This document shows positions 1 through 8,702 of a stretch of 64,000 nt of DNA, piece after piece. Each line of letters opens with the position of its first letter. Position 1 is the stretch's first letter. The position numbers and the translations under genes were made by a program. Under the pieces are notes generated by a model. It did not search any database. It saw nothing but the letters and a program-made list of their open reading frames with translations, and was not told the origin of the DNA. Source of the stretch: Ralstonia sp. NFACC01 (GTDB taxonomy: Bacteria; Pseudomonadota; Gammaproteobacteria; Burkholderiales; Burkholderiaceae); NCBI RefSeq assembly GCF_900115545.1, contig NZ_FOWV01000006.1, positions 47,190-111,189 on the forward strand, in the 5' to 3' direction.

Positions 1-28
1 GCAGTTGGCGCATCGAGACGAGTGGCAT
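1..28 (-). CDS. fba: Class II fructose-bisphosphate aldolase, first 9 codons only
   Basis: Only the 5' end of the gene lies in the window. On the minus strand an ATG at 28 is followed by codons for MPLVSMRQL, the typical start of betaproteobacterial class II (zinc-dependent) fructose-1,6-bisphosphate aldolases. A good ribosome binding site (AGGAG) lies just upstream. It follows pyk and pgk on the same strand, the glycolytic gene order common in Ralstonia and Cupriavidus. The identification rests on nine residues plus context; the rest of the gene lies outside the window. Confidence 0.75.
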
Positions 29-115
29 GGTTTTCTCCTATGGATCGATCTGTATTCGGTCTCAGGAACGCGTGGGCGTCTGGTAGACGTAGCAAACGGC
101 GTTCCGTCGTGGGCG

Positions 116-1555
116 TCAGTGCATGCCGACGCGAACAATCTTGAGCGTGTTGGTGCCGCCGGCCTGGCCCATCGGCTCGCCGACGGTCAGGACAATGAAG
201 TCGCCGCGCTGCACGACGCCACGCGCGACCAGCAGTTCTTCGGCCTGCTGCAACGCTTCGTCGCGGTCGGCGCTGTTGGCCAGTGGCAGCGACTGCACGT
301 TGCGGTACAGGGCCATCTTGCGCTGCGAGGCCACATTGGGCGTCATCGCATAAATGGGAATATTGATGCCGTGGCGGCTCATCCACAGCGCCGTGGCGCC
401 GGAATCGGTGAGCGCGGCAATTGCCTTGACCTGCAGATGGTGTGCCGTGAACAGCGCCCCCATGGCGATCGACTGGTCGATACGGCTGAAGGTCTGGTCA
501 AGAAAGTCTGCATCCAGATGCACGGTTTGCGACTTCTCGGCTTCCACGCAGATGGCAGCCATGGCTTCGATGGTCTCGACCGGATAGCGGCCGGCGGCGG
601 TTTCCGCCGACAGCATCACCGCATCAGTGCCGTCGAGCACGGCGTTGGCGACGTCCGACACCTCGGCGCGGGTCGGCACCGGGTTGACGATCATCGATTC
701 CATCATCTGCGTGGCGGTGATGGCCAGCTTATTGTTTTCGCGGGCCAGCTTGATCATGCGCTTCTGCAGCGCCGGCACGGCCGCGTTGCCCACTTCCACG
801 GCCAGATCGCCGCGCGCAACCATGATGCCGTCGGACGCCGCCAGGATCTCTTCGAGCACGCCCGGGCGGATGGCCTCGGCGCGCTCGATCTTGGCGATCA
901 TGCGCGTCTTGTGGTTGTGCGGCGCACCGGCCACGGCGGCCAGTTGGCGCGCCATTTCCATGTCGGTCGCGTTCTTGGGGAAGCTGACCGCGACATAATC
1001 AGCGCCGAGCGCCATCGCGGTCTTGATGTCTTCCATGTCCTTGGCGGTCAGCGCCGGCGCCGACAGCCCGCCGCCCTGGCGGTTGATACCCTTGTTGTTG
1101 GACAGATCGCCGCCGATCTTGACGATGGTCTCGATCTCTTCACCCACCACGCGCTCGACTTGCAGCACGATCAAGCCGTCGTTGAGCAGCAGCAGATCGC
1201 CGGGGCCCACGTCGCGCGGCAGTTCCTTGTAGTCGAGGCCGACGCGCTCCTGGTTACCAAGTTCGCAGCGGGCGTCGAGCGTGAAGCGATCACCCGGTTC
1301 GAGCGTGATCTTGCCGTTCTCGAACTTGCCGACGCGGATCTTCGGACCCTGCAGGTCGGCCATGATGGCCACCTCGCGACCCACCGAACGCGCCACTTCG
1401 CGCACGAGCTGCGCGCGATCGATGTGATCTTGCGCCGCGCCGTGCGAAAAGTTCAGTCGCACCACGTCCACCCCCGCGGCGATCATGCGGGTCAGGACTT
1501 CCTGCGTGCTGGACGCGGGGCCGAGCGTTGCGACGATCTTGGTAGCACGGGTCAT
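116..1555 (-). CDS. pyk: Pyruvate kinase
   Basis: A cytoplasmic glycolytic enzyme that converts phosphoenolpyruvate and ADP to pyruvate and ATP. The 479-residue protein has the usual length. It starts MTRATKIVATLGPAS and contains the substrate-binding RLNFSHG segment (about residues 33-39). The active-site signature MIAKIERAEAI has its catalytic lysine near residue 222, followed by the metal-binding MVARGDLAVE (about 246-255). The open frame continues upstream to 1807, but the ATG at 1555 matches the family start and avoids overlap with pgk. It lies 49 bases after pgk and upstream of fba, so pgk-pyk-fba probably form one transcription unit. Confidence 0.96.
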   Translation of the reverse strand: MTRATKIVATLGPASSTQEVLTRMIAAGVDVVRLNFSHGAAQDHIDRAQLVREVARSVGREVAIMADLQGPKIRVGKFENGKITLEPGDRFTLDARCELGNQERVGLDYKELPRDVGPGDLLLLNDGLIVLQVERVVGEEIETIVKIGGDLSNNKGINRQGGGLSAPALTAKDMEDIKTAMALGADYVAVSFPKNATDMEMARQLAAVAGAPHNHKTRMIAKIERAEAIRPGVLEEILAASDGIMVARGDLAVEVGNAAVPALQKRMIKLARENNKLAITATQMMESMIVNPVPTRAEVSDVANAVLDGTDAVMLSAETAAGRYPVETIEAMAAICVEAEKSQTVHLDADFLDQTFSRIDQSIAMGALFTAHHLQVKAIAALTDSGATALWMSRHGINIPIYAMTPNVASQRKMALYRNVQSLPLANSADRDEALQQAEELLVARGVVQRGDFIVLTVGEPMGQAGGTNTLKIVRVGMH

Positions 1556-1604
1556 GGGCGGCGGTGTCTCGTTGTTGTGGTGGGGGTATTCGCGGCGCTT
1601 ACGC

Positions 1605-2798
1605 TCAGGCAGCGCGTTGTTCCAGGATTTCGACGGCCGGCAGCGTCTTGCCTTCCAGGAATTCGAGGAACGCACCGCCGCCGGTGGAGATATAGCCCAC
1701 CTTGTCGGCAATGTTGTACTTGGCGATAGCAGCCAGCGTGTCGCCGCCGCCCGCAATCGAGAAACCCGACGAGGCAGCAATCGCCTCGGCCAGCACCTTG
1801 GTGCCATTGCCGAACTGGTCGAACTCGAACACGCCGACCGGGCCGTTCCAGACGATGGTGCCGGCGGTTTTTAGTTGTTCGGCCAGTTGGGCGGCCGTCT
1901 TCGGGCCGATATCGAGGATCATGTCGTCGTCCGCCACATCCGCCACATCCTTGACGGTGGCGGCCGCGGTGGCGCTGAATTCCTTGGCGCACACGACATC
2001 GACGGGAATGGGCACCGACGCGCCACGTGCTGCCAGCATCTCAATGATGGCCTTTGCATCGCCCACCAAGTCAGCTTCCGCCAGCGATTTGCCGATCTTC
2101 AGGCCGGCAGCCAGCATGAACGTGTTGGCAATGCCGCCACCGACGATCAGGTTGTCCACCTTGTCGGCCAGCGACTTCAGGATGGTCAGCTTGGTCGAAA
2201 CCTTCGAGCCGGCCACGATGGCGACCAGCGGGCGCGCCGGCTGACCCAGCGCCTTGCCCAGCGCATCCAGCTCGGCGGCCAGCAGCGGGCCGGCGCAGGC
2301 GACCGGTGCAAACTTGGCGATACCGTGGGTGGTGGCTTCCGCGCGGTGGGCAGTGCCGAAGGCGTCGTTGACGTAGACGTCGCACAGCTTGGCCATCTTC
2401 TGGGCCAGTTCGTCGCTGTTCTTCTTCTCGCCCTTGTTCACGCGGCAGTTTTCCAGCAACACGACCTGGCCGGGCGCGACATCCACGCCGTCAACCCAGT
2501 TCTGGACGAGCTTCACGTCACGACCGAGCAGTTCGGACAGGCGCTTGGCAACCGGCGCCAGCGAATCTTCGGGCTTGAATTCGCCCTCGGTCGGGCGGCC
2601 CAGGTGCGAAGTGACCATGACGGCGGCACCCGCGTCCAGCGCGGCCTTGACGGCGGGCACGGATGCGCGGATGCGCGTGTCTTCAGTGATGTTGCCGGCA
2701 TCGTCTTGCGGCACGTTGAGGTCGGCGCGGATGAACACGCGCTTACCGGCAAGCTTTCCTTCGGAGATGAGATCGGACAGACGCAGGACGTGAGGCAT
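1605..2798 (-). CDS. pgk: Phosphoglycerate kinase
   Basis: A cytoplasmic enzyme that transfers phosphate from 1,3-bisphosphoglycerate to ADP. At 397 residues it has the usual length. It starts [15 protein letters not shown], carries the family signature [11 protein letters not shown] near residues 22-32, has [13 protein letters not shown] in the N-terminal domain, and has the glycine-rich nucleotide loop GGGDT near residue 370. The frame is open far upstream (to 3761) through rarD, but the ATG at 2798 is the family start. It is probably the first gene of pgk-pyk-fba, with the promoter in the 119 bases between it and rarD. Confidence 0.96.
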   Translation of the reverse strand: MPHVLRLSDLISEGKLAGKRVFIRADLNVPQDDAGNITEDTRIRASVPAVKAALDAGAAVMVTSHLGRPTEGEFKPEDSLAPVAKRLSELLGRDVKLVQNWVDGVDVAPGQVVLLENCRVNKGEKKNSDELAQKMAKLCDVYVNDAFGTAHRAEATTHGIAKFAPVACAGPLLAAELDALGKALGQPARPLVAIVAGSKVSTKLTILKSLADKVDNLIVGGGIANTFMLAAGLKIGKSLAEADLVGDAKAIIEMLAARGASVPIPVDVVCAKEFSATAAATVKDVADVADDDMILDIGPKTAAQLAEQLKTAGTIVWNGPVGVFEFDQFGNGTKVLAEAIAASSGFSIAGGGDTLAAIAKYNIADKVGYISTGGGAFLEFLEGKTLPAVEILEQRAA

Positions 2799-2917
2799 GG
2801 CAGCTTCGGAAGAAATCGCGGAAAACGACGATTTTACCCGATGCGCCTGGTCAAAACGTGCGTTTCTCGGCCGAACCTTCCGGACTCGACCGTCTTGCCG
2901 AGGCCGATTGGCGGGGA

Positions 2918-3820
2918 CTATGCCGGCAGCGGCGTGCGACGGCGCAGCCGCATCCAGCCTTCGGCCGAATACACGGCGAGACCCACCCAGATCAGCACAT
3001 AGCCCGCCACTTTGGGGCCCGCAAACGGCTCGTTGTAGAGCCAAACGCCCAGCAGCAGCTGCAGCGTCGGGCTCACGTATTGCAGCAAACCCAGCAGCGA
3101 GAGCGGAATACGCCGGGCGCCGGCGCCAAACAGCAGCAGCGGCAGCGCCGTCAGCGGGCCGGCCAGCGCCAGCAGCAACTGGGTGCCCGGCGACGCGGCC
3201 AGGAAGGCATTCTGATGCTGTGAAGCCAGCCAGCCGAGATAGGCCAGCGCCAGCGGAAACAGCAGCAGCGTCTCCAGCGTCAGCCCTTCCAGCGCGCCCA
3301 GCGGCGATGTCTTGCGCAGCAAGCCGTAGAACCCAAACGAAAATGCCAGCGCCAGAGCAATCCAAGGCAGCGTGCCGGCCTGCCAGGTCAGCCACGCCAC
3401 GCCTGCCGCCGCCAGGGCTACCGACACCCACTGTACTGGCCGCAGCCGCTCGCCAAGCACCAGCAGCGCCAGCATTACCACCACCAGCGGGTTGATGAAG
3501 TAGCCCAAGCTGGCGTCGATCACGTGGTCGTGGTTGACGGCCCAGATGTAGGTCAGCCAGTTGGCGGCCAACAGGCTCGTGCTGGCCGCGTAGCGCCCCA
3601 CCACACGCGGCTGCGTGCGCAGCGCCCAAAGCCACACCCAGTGCCGCTTCACGAGCAGAATCACCACCATCACCGCCAACGACCAGATCACCCGGTGCGA
3701 GAGAATCTCCGCCGGCGACACCGCCTTGAGCAGCTTGAAGTACAGCGGAAACAGGCCCCACATCGTGTAGGCCAGAAACGCGAAGATCGCGCCGTTGCGA
3801 TTGGAGCCCGGCATGTTCAT
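2918..3820 (-). CDS. rarD: RarD-type EamA transporter
   Basis: A polytopic inner-membrane protein of the drug/metabolite transporter superfamily, 300 residues with about ten hydrophobic segments. The N-terminal block [19 protein letters not shown] followed by [13 protein letters not shown] is characteristic of RarD (the chloramphenicol-sensitivity protein of Pseudomonas). Two EamA repeats fill the protein. Its physiological substrate is not established. The start codon overlaps the azlD stop by four bases, so it is translationally coupled to azlCD. That suggests it is a third exporter of the same operon. Confidence 0.9.
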   Translation of the reverse strand: MNMPGSNRNGAIFAFLAYTMWGLFPLYFKLLKAVSPAEILSHRVIWSLAVMVVILLVKRHWVWLWALRTQPRVVGRYAASTSLLAANWLTYIWAVNHDHVIDASLGYFINPLVVVMLALLVLGERLRPVQWVSVALAAAGVAWLTWQAGTLPWIALALAFSFGFYGLLRKTSPLGALEGLTLETLLLFPLALAYLGWLASQHQNAFLAASPGTQLLLALAGPLTALPLLLFGAGARRIPLSLLGLLQYVSPTLQLLLGVWLYNEPFAGPKVAGYVLIWVGLAVYSAEGWMRLRRRTPLPA

Positions 3821-4140
3821 CCCCAGAGACGCAGCACGGTAAAGACGCCCATGCCGACGAAGATCATGCCGAGCATGCGCCGCGTCGCTACATAGAACGC
3901 GGTGGCGGCAATGCCAGCCATCAGGCGCGGGTTGGTCCAGCTTGCGTCAAAGTGCCCCTGGTTCCAGAGCAGGTCGGGCAAGACGATGGCGACGAGCGCG
4001 GCAGCGGGCGCAAAGCGCAGCGCGTGCTGCACGCGGGTGGGCAGAGTCATGCGGTTGCCCACGATCAGGAACAACGAACGCGTGACGATCGTCACCACGG
4101 TCATCCCGGCAATCACCAGCCAGATTTCGAGCGCTGTCAT
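3817..4140 (-). CDS. azlD: AzlD-family branched-chain amino acid exporter subunit
   Basis: A small inner-membrane protein of 107 residues with about four hydrophobic segments. The family-typical [15 protein letters not shown] lies near residue 20, and [17 protein letters not shown] lies in the middle. AzlD proteins work with AzlC proteins in export of branched-chain amino acids and analogues. It overlaps azlC by four bases upstream and rarD by four bases downstream, so the three genes are coupled. Substrate specificity cannot be read from the sequence. Confidence 0.9.
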   Translation of the reverse strand: MTALEIWLVIAGMTVVTIVTRSLFLIVGNRMTLPTRVQHALRFAPAAALVAIVLPDLLWNQGHFDASWTNPRLMAGIAATAFYVATRRMLGMIFVGMGVFTVLRLWG

Positions 4141-4931
4141 GCATCGTCCTCGTCAGCTGCCGCCTGCGCAGCACGGCGGCGCTGCCACTGCAGACGCGCG
4201 GCAGCTTCGTCGGCGGCCAGGCCGGCAGCCATCGCGCCAGTGACGGCAATCACGAGGCTCAATCGATACGGCAGCTTGAAGGCAACCAGCGCCAGCACCG
4301 CCGCCACAGCCACCGCCATGAGCGTGGCACGGCTACGAATGGTCGACACCATGACAGGAATGAGCGCAAGCGTCCCGGCCAGCGCCAGGCCCCACGCGTC
4401 AGGAAACAGGCTCGCCGCGACGATGCCTACGATGGAAGACACCTGCCAGCCCACGAAGCTCAGCAGGACCATGCCCCAGTAATAGCCCTCCTTGCCCGCC
4501 TGCGGCGCGGCCGAGGGGTACTGCTGAGTGAACAGCACGAACGGCAGATCGCCGTTGAACACACCCAGGACCACGCGTCGCATGAACGGCAAGTGCCCGA
4601 AATGCTGCATCAGCCCGGCGCTGAAGATGATGAAGCGAACGTTGACGATGAACGCCGTCAGCAGCGCCGTCCAGATCGGCAAGCCCGCCGCCAGCAGCGG
4701 CAGCACCGCCAACTGCGACGACCCCGCATACACGAAGATCGTCATGCCGATGGCTTGCGGGATGGTCAGCACCGATTTGCTCATCGCCACGCCGGTCACC
4801 AGCCCCCAGGCGAGCACCGGCGGCATCGACGGCATATAGGCTCGCACGCCGGCAAAGAAGCCCGCCCGTTCAGCCGGATCGATGGCCTCCCAGCGGCGCT
4901 GCAACGCCGCCGCCCAGCGGACTAGCGCCAT
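4137..4931 (-). CDS. azlC: AzlC-family branched-chain amino acid permease
   Basis: An inner-membrane protein of 264 residues, the larger subunit of an AzlCD exporter. Typical family elements are FFAGVRAYMPSMPPVLAWGL near residues 25-44, FVYAGSSQLAVLPLL near 86-100, and NVRFIIFSAGL near 115-125. The N-terminal ~25 residues are predicted cytoplasmic. It is the first gene of azlC-azlD-rarD. The 327-base upstream region, shared with a divergent zinc-finger gene, holds a long inverted repeat that could be its operator. Confidence 0.92.
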   Translation of the reverse strand: MALVRWAAALQRRWEAIDPAERAGFFAGVRAYMPSMPPVLAWGLVTGVAMSKSVLTIPQAIGMTIFVYAGSSQLAVLPLLAAGLPIWTALLTAFIVNVRFIIFSAGLMQHFGHLPFMRRVVLGVFNGDLPFVLFTQQYPSAAPQAGKEGYYWGMVLLSFVGWQVSSIVGIVAASLFPDAWGLALAGTLALIPVMVSTIRSRATLMAVAVAAVLALVAFKLPYRLSLVIAVTGAMAAGLAADEAAARLQWQRRRAAQAAADEDDA

Positions 4932-5258
4932 GGCGCCCCCAAAAGTGGCGAATCAGACTCTTTTTGATGAGCCGGGCAGGGGCAGCCGGCAGCGCGGGCG
5001 CGCAGGAACGTCGGGGGCGACATGGGTGGCTCGTAGGAAACACACGATTATACTTTTGATGTTAAGCATCCGCTTAACGGCAAAGCGCGCGCGTCCCACC
5101 GATCGAACGATTCATGCCGGGCGCCACGCACTGCAACAATCGGCGTTGGCGCGCCTGCGCCCACCCCTTACAATTTCGCCTTTGTCGGTTCTTGAACCTG
5201 CGGCCCATATCACGGCGTGGCTGACCTGCTCAGACCGCGCCGGCATTCCTCACTGACC
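4932..5258. other. Divergent intergenic region azlC / zinc-finger gene
   Basis: No convincing coding sequence. This 327-base region must carry the promoters of the azlC operon (minus) and of the zinc-finger/waaF operon (plus). An AT-rich core around 5040-5090 contains the inverted repeat described separately. I see no other structured element. Confidence 0.6.
5055..5084. promoter_or_regulatory. Inverted repeat, candidate operator upstream of azlCD-rarD
   Basis: Two 13-base arms, TTTGATGTTAAGC and GCTTAACGGCAAA, flank a 4-base spacer. The inner seven bases of each arm (GTTAAGC/GCTTAAC) pair perfectly, and 11 of 13 positions match overall. It lies about 125 bases upstream of azlC, in the only AT-rich part of the intergenic region. 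Symmetry and location fit a dimeric regulator site. No T-run follows, so it is not an obvious terminator. The regulator is unknown. Confidence 0.45.
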
Positions 5259-5456
5259 ATGACCACGCAAACCGCACCCACGATCGAAATCGGCGCAGAC
5301 GACCTGCCGCTGCATTGCCCGACCGCCAAAACGCCGGCCTGGAACTACCACCCGCGCGTGTTCCTCGACATCGCCGACACCGGCGAAGCCAAGTGCCCAT
5401 ACTGCGGCACCGTCTACAAGCTGGCCCCCGGCGTTGAACTGAAGGGCCACCATTGA
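5259..5456 (+). CDS. Small CHCC-type zinc-finger protein
   Basis: A 65-residue protein with the zf-CHCC pattern: a Cys in LHCPT, a His in NYHPRVFLDI, then a CPYC knuckle in AKCPYCGTVY. This family is related to the mitochondrial complex I subunit NDUFS6 and usually binds zinc; its bacterial role is not established. The frame is open back to 5217, but the ATG at 5259 gives the usual family length. It lies 49 bases upstream of waaF, a neighbour it often has in betaproteobacteria. Confidence 0.85.
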   Translation: MTTQTAPTIEIGADDLPLHCPTAKTPAWNYHPRVFLDIADTGEAKCPYCGTVYKLAPGVELKGHH

Positions 5457-5505
5457 GCCCGATTCACCTGCAGTACACCGGTCGCCGCGCTCGCCAGGCG
5501 ATTCG

Positions 5506-6531
5506 ATGATGCGCAAGATTCTCGTCGTCGCCCCCAACTGGATCGGTGATGCGCTGATGGCGCAGCCGCTGTTCGCGCAGCTCAAGGCGCGGCACCCGCG
5601 CGCGCAGATCCACGCGATCGCCCCGAAATGGGTGGCGCCCGTGCTTGCGCGCATGCCGGAGATCGCGCGCGTGCTGCCGACCGAACTCGCCCACGGCAAG
5701 CTGCAGCTCGGTAGCCGCACGATGTTCGCCCAGCAGCTCAAAGGCGAAACCTTTGACGCAGCGTACGTGCTGCCGAATTCGTTCAAGAGCGCGCTGATCC
5801 CGTGGCTGGCCGGCATTCCGCTGCGTATCGGCTACAAGGGCGAGTCGCGCCTGGGCGTGCTGAACGTGCGCTACCCGAATCCGCCCAAGAACGCGCGTCC
5901 GCCGATGGTGCAGCACTACGCGGCGCTGGCTTTCAAACCGCACGCCAAGCTGCCCGACACGCTGCCTGATCCGAAGCTGGACGTTGATGTACAGCGCGTG
6001 GCCGCCACGTCCGCCAAGTTCGGCATTCCGGGCAACGCGCGGCTGATTGCCTTCTGTCCCGGCGCGGAATACGGCCCGGCAAAGCGCTGGCCCGCCGAGC
6101 ACTTCGCAGAGCTGGCGCAGATGCTGCGCCGCTCGTTCCCGTATGCGCAGATCGTTGCGCTGGGTTCGGGCAAAGACCGCGACATGGCCAACGCCATCGT
6201 CGAGCGTGCGCCGTTCGTGCGCAACCTGTGCGGGGAGACCTCGCTGGACGAGGCCATCGAACTGCTTGCCCGCGCCGAGGCCGCCATCTGCAACGACTCC
6301 GGCCTGATGCACGTAACGGCTGCCCTGGGACGCCCGCAGGTGGCCGTATTCGGCTCCAGCGACCCCCGCCACACGCCGCCGCTGTCGCCCGCTGCGAGTA
6401 TCATGTGGCTCCATCTGGAGTGCAGCCCGTGCTTTGCGCGCGAATGCCCGCTGGGCCACTTGCGCTGCCTGCGCGACATCGGCCCCGAGATGGTGTTTCA
6501 TGAATTGCGCCGGCTGCTGCAGCCGCAGTAA
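5506..6531 (+). CDS. waaF: ADP-heptose:LPS heptosyltransferase II
   Basis: Adds the second L-glycero-D-manno-heptose to the inner core of lipopolysaccharide on the cytoplasmic face of the inner membrane (GT9 family). The 341-residue protein starts MMRKILVVAPNWIGDALMAQP, the family signature. It has FCPGAEYGPAKRWP near 184-197 and the nucleotide-sugar-binding region CNDSGLMHVTAALGRP near 263-278. The C-terminal Cys-rich stretch (ECSPCFARECPLGHLRC) is typical of WaaF. Two adjacent ATG codons are possible starts (5506 or 5509). Confidence 0.94.
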   Translation: MMRKILVVAPNWIGDALMAQPLFAQLKARHPRAQIHAIAPKWVAPVLARMPEIARVLPTELAHGKLQLGSRTMFAQQLKGETFDAAYVLPNSFKSALIPWLAGIPLRIGYKGESRLGVLNVRYPNPPKNARPPMVQHYAALAFKPHAKLPDTLPDPKLDVDVQRVAATSAKFGIPGNARLIAFCPGAEYGPAKRWPAEHFAELAQMLRRSFPYAQIVALGSGKDRDMANAIVERAPFVRNLCGETSLDEAIELLARAEAAICNDSGLMHVTAALGRPQVAVFGSSDPRHTPPLSPAASIMWLHLECSPCFARECPLGHLRCLRDIGPEMVFHELRRLLQPQ

Positions 6532-6556
6532 CACGCTCTCCTCAACTTTCATCGCC

Positions 6557-6997
6557 ATGCCACGATTTGCCCGCCTGTTCGAAGCCGCCGAGGACATCCT
6601 CGAAGCCTATCGCGATGCGCTCAAGCGCCGCGACGCCGATGGCGCGCTCAAGCTGTGGCTCGATGAGGACTCGGTGAGCTTCATCCTGCCGGACGGTCAG
6701 CGCCTGAACGGCCACGAGCAACTGCGTGGCTGCCTTGATGCGCTGGTCGAGAAGAACCCGGTCTGGATCGAATGCCTCTCGCAGCAGGTGCATTCGTCGC
6801 TGGGCGTATCGATCTTCGAAGCCACGGAAGCCTTGCGCTTCTCGGCCACCGCCACCGAGGCCGACCTGTACGTGCACACGACCTACGTGCTGATGCAGAA
6901 CCACGAAGGCTGGCGCATCGCCCACGTGCATTCCAGCCAGGCCGCCGAAGAACGCGTGGCCGCGTCCATCGCCAGCGTCACGCACTCTCTGCACTAA
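6557..6997 (+). CDS. NTF2-like (SnoaL/DUF4440-type) protein
   Basis: A 146-residue cytoplasmic protein. The N-terminal helix AAEDILEAYRDALKRRDADGALKLW, then a DEDSVSFILPDG segment and a C-terminal beta region with HEGWRIAHVHSS, give the NTF2-like fold pattern seen in DUF4440/SnoaL proteins. Such proteins are enzymes or ligand-binding domains of many kinds, and this one cannot be assigned. It lies 25 bases after waaF and 34 before the YheT-like gene, so probably shares the operon. The ATG at 6557 was preferred over upstream in-frame codons that overlap waaF. Confidence 0.75.
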   Translation: MPRFARLFEAAEDILEAYRDALKRRDADGALKLWLDEDSVSFILPDGQRLNGHEQLRGCLDALVEKNPVWIECLSQQVHSSLGVSIFEATEALRFSATATEADLYVHTTYVLMQNHEGWRIAHVHSSQAAEERVAASIASVTHSLH

Positions 6998-7031
6998 GCT
7001 GCCGCGCCGGGCGTGGCCGCCGTCTCTTTCG

Positions 7032-8108
7032 ATGACCCATCCGTCTCGCCACGCCACCTCCCTTGAACTGAGTCTGGGCGCCCTGCTTGCAGGGCCGTTC
7101 GAGCCGCATGCGTTCCGCTCGCCGTGGTGGCTGATCGGCGGCAACGCGCAGACGATCGTGCCCGCGCGCCTGTGGCGCTTTCCGCGCATTGCGTATCGGC
7201 GCGAACGCTGGGACACGCCCGACCACGACTTCATCGACCTCGACTGGACCACGCATGAAACGGATGAGCACGCGCCGCTCGTCGTCATGTTTCATGGTCT
7301 GGAAGGCGATTCGCGCAGCCATTACGCGCGGCTGCTGATGGACGCGCTGCGCGGGCGCCGCTGGCTGGGGGTCATTCCGCACTTTCGCGGTTGCTCGGGC
7401 GAGATGAACCTCGCGCCGCGCATGTACCACTGCGGCGACGGCGCCGAGATCGCGTGGATCCTGGAACGCCTTTATCGGACGGTCTGCCAGCCGCAGGGCC
7501 GCAAGCTGCTGGTTGTCGGCATCTCGCTGGGCGGCAATGCGCTGCTGCGCTACCTGGGCGAACACGGCACCGATGCGCGCTACGTGAGCGCGGCTGCAAC
7601 GGTGTCTGCACCGCTGGACATGCGGGCCGGCGGTGCAGCGTTGTCAAAGGGCTTCAACATGGTCTACACGCGCATGTTCCTGCGCACGCTCAAGGACAAG
7701 GCCAACGCCAAGCTCGATCAGCACCCAGGTCTGTACGACCGCGCCGCCATGATGGCCACGCGCACGCTGGGCCAGTTCGACAATCTCGTCACCGCGCCGC
7801 TACACGGTTTTCGCGACGTGCTCGACTACTGGACACGCGCCTCGTCCAAACCCGTGCTGCGTGACGTGCGTGTGCCGGCGCTGGTGCTGAACGCACGCAA
7901 CGATCCGTTCCTGCCCGGACAGCACCTGCCCATCGCGGCCGATGTGTCACCCGACATCACGCTGGACCAGCCGCTGCACGGCGGCCATGTCGGCTTCCTG
8001 CTGCGCCATGGCAAGACGGGCCGCATCGATTGGATGCCTGCACGCGTCCTGCGCTTTTTCGATGATGTACTGGGCCGCCAAGCCAACACGGAGGATGCGC
8101 ATGGATGA
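7032..8108 (+). CDS. YheT-family alpha/beta hydrolase
   Basis: A 358-residue protein of the YheT/ABHD1-3 family. The motif AFRSPWWLIGGNAQTI is at residues 27-42, the oxyanion region FHGLEGDSRSHY near 87-98, the nucleophile elbow GISLGG puts Ser165 as nucleophile, and a C-terminal HGGHVGF segment carries the catalytic His. Family members hydrolyse esters or lipids, but the substrate of the bacterial branch is not settled. Its stop overlaps the next start by eight bases (ATGGATGA), so the two are translationally coupled. Confidence 0.88.
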   Translation: MTHPSRHATSLELSLGALLAGPFEPHAFRSPWWLIGGNAQTIVPARLWRFPRIAYRRERWDTPDHDFIDLDWTTHETDEHAPLVVMFHGLEGDSRSHYARLLMDALRGRRWLGVIPHFRGCSGEMNLAPRMYHCGDGAEIAWILERLYRTVCQPQGRKLLVVGISLGGNALLRYLGEHGTDARYVSAAATVSAPLDMRAGGAALSKGFNMVYTRMFLRTLKDKANAKLDQHPGLYDRAAMMATRTLGQFDNLVTAPLHGFRDVLDYWTRASSKPVLRDVRVPALVLNARNDPFLPGQHLPIAADVSPDITLDQPLHGGHVGFLLRHGKTGRIDWMPARVLRFFDDVLGRQANTEDAHG

Positions 8109-8682
8109 CATCGTCCGCCAGGCCATGGCCAAGTGGCCGAACGTGCCGAATTGCTTTGGCTGGCTGGCGCTGGATCGGCGTGGCCAATGGCGCATGCGCA
8201 ACGAATATGCGCAGGCCAATAATCTATCCGGTGAGCCGATCCGCCACGCGGCGCTCGTCGACTTCATCGTGCGCAACTACGCGCATGACGATGCGGGGCG
8301 CTGGTTCTTCCAGAATGGGCCGCAGCGGGTGTTTGTCGAACTCGATTGCACGCCGTGGGTCGTACAGCTCTCGGCGGACGGCGCGCCGCCAGTCTTCACC
8401 ACAACCACGGGCGCCGTATTCTCGCCCAGCGGCTGTTTTGTCGATGAACACGGCAGCGTGCTGCTCTCGGGCCGCGTGGGCGGAGGCGAAGCAGAAGAGA
8501 CCATTGCCCTGCTTCACGATCACGACCTGGAGCCGTTCTCATCCTTGGCCCAATGGCACGGAGACGCATGCGGAGCCGCACTGGGTACGTTAACGCTGGG
8601 GGATCGGACGTTCGACATTGAGCCAATTGCGAGCACGGAGGTTGCAAAACGCTATGGCTTCGTGACCCGGCCCGCGGAATAG
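8101..8682 (+). CDS. Conserved protein of unknown function coupled to YheT-like hydrolase
   Basis: A 193-residue protein with no motif I can assign to a function. It opens MDDIVRQAMAKWPNVPNCFGWLALD and contains RGQWRMRNE, a pattern seen in small conserved betaproteobacterial DUF proteins that follow YheT genes. No signal peptide or membrane segment is visible. The frame is open back to 7942 inside the hydrolase gene, but the ATG at 8101, overlapping the upstream stop, is the natural start. It converges with the M48 protease gene with only 20 bases between them. Confidence 0.75.
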   Translation: MDDIVRQAMAKWPNVPNCFGWLALDRRGQWRMRNEYAQANNLSGEPIRHAALVDFIVRNYAHDDAGRWFFQNGPQRVFVELDCTPWVVQLSADGAPPVFTTTTGAVFSPSGCFVDEHGSVLLSGRVGGGEAEETIALLHDHDLEPFSSLAQWHGDACGAALGTLTLGDRTFDIEPIASTEVAKRYGFVTRPAE

Positions 8683-8702
8683 CGCCCGCTGGCCCACCCG
8701 CC

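Noticed and set aside
5..1729. A 574-codon plus-strand frame over pyk
   Set aside because: Antisense of pyruvate kinase; composition is that of a shadow frame and no start signal or family is present.
2799..3761. Apparent 320-residue N-terminal extension of phosphoglycerate kinase
   Set aside because: The extension is read out of frame through rarD and contains no domain; the ATG at 2798 gives the canonical protein.
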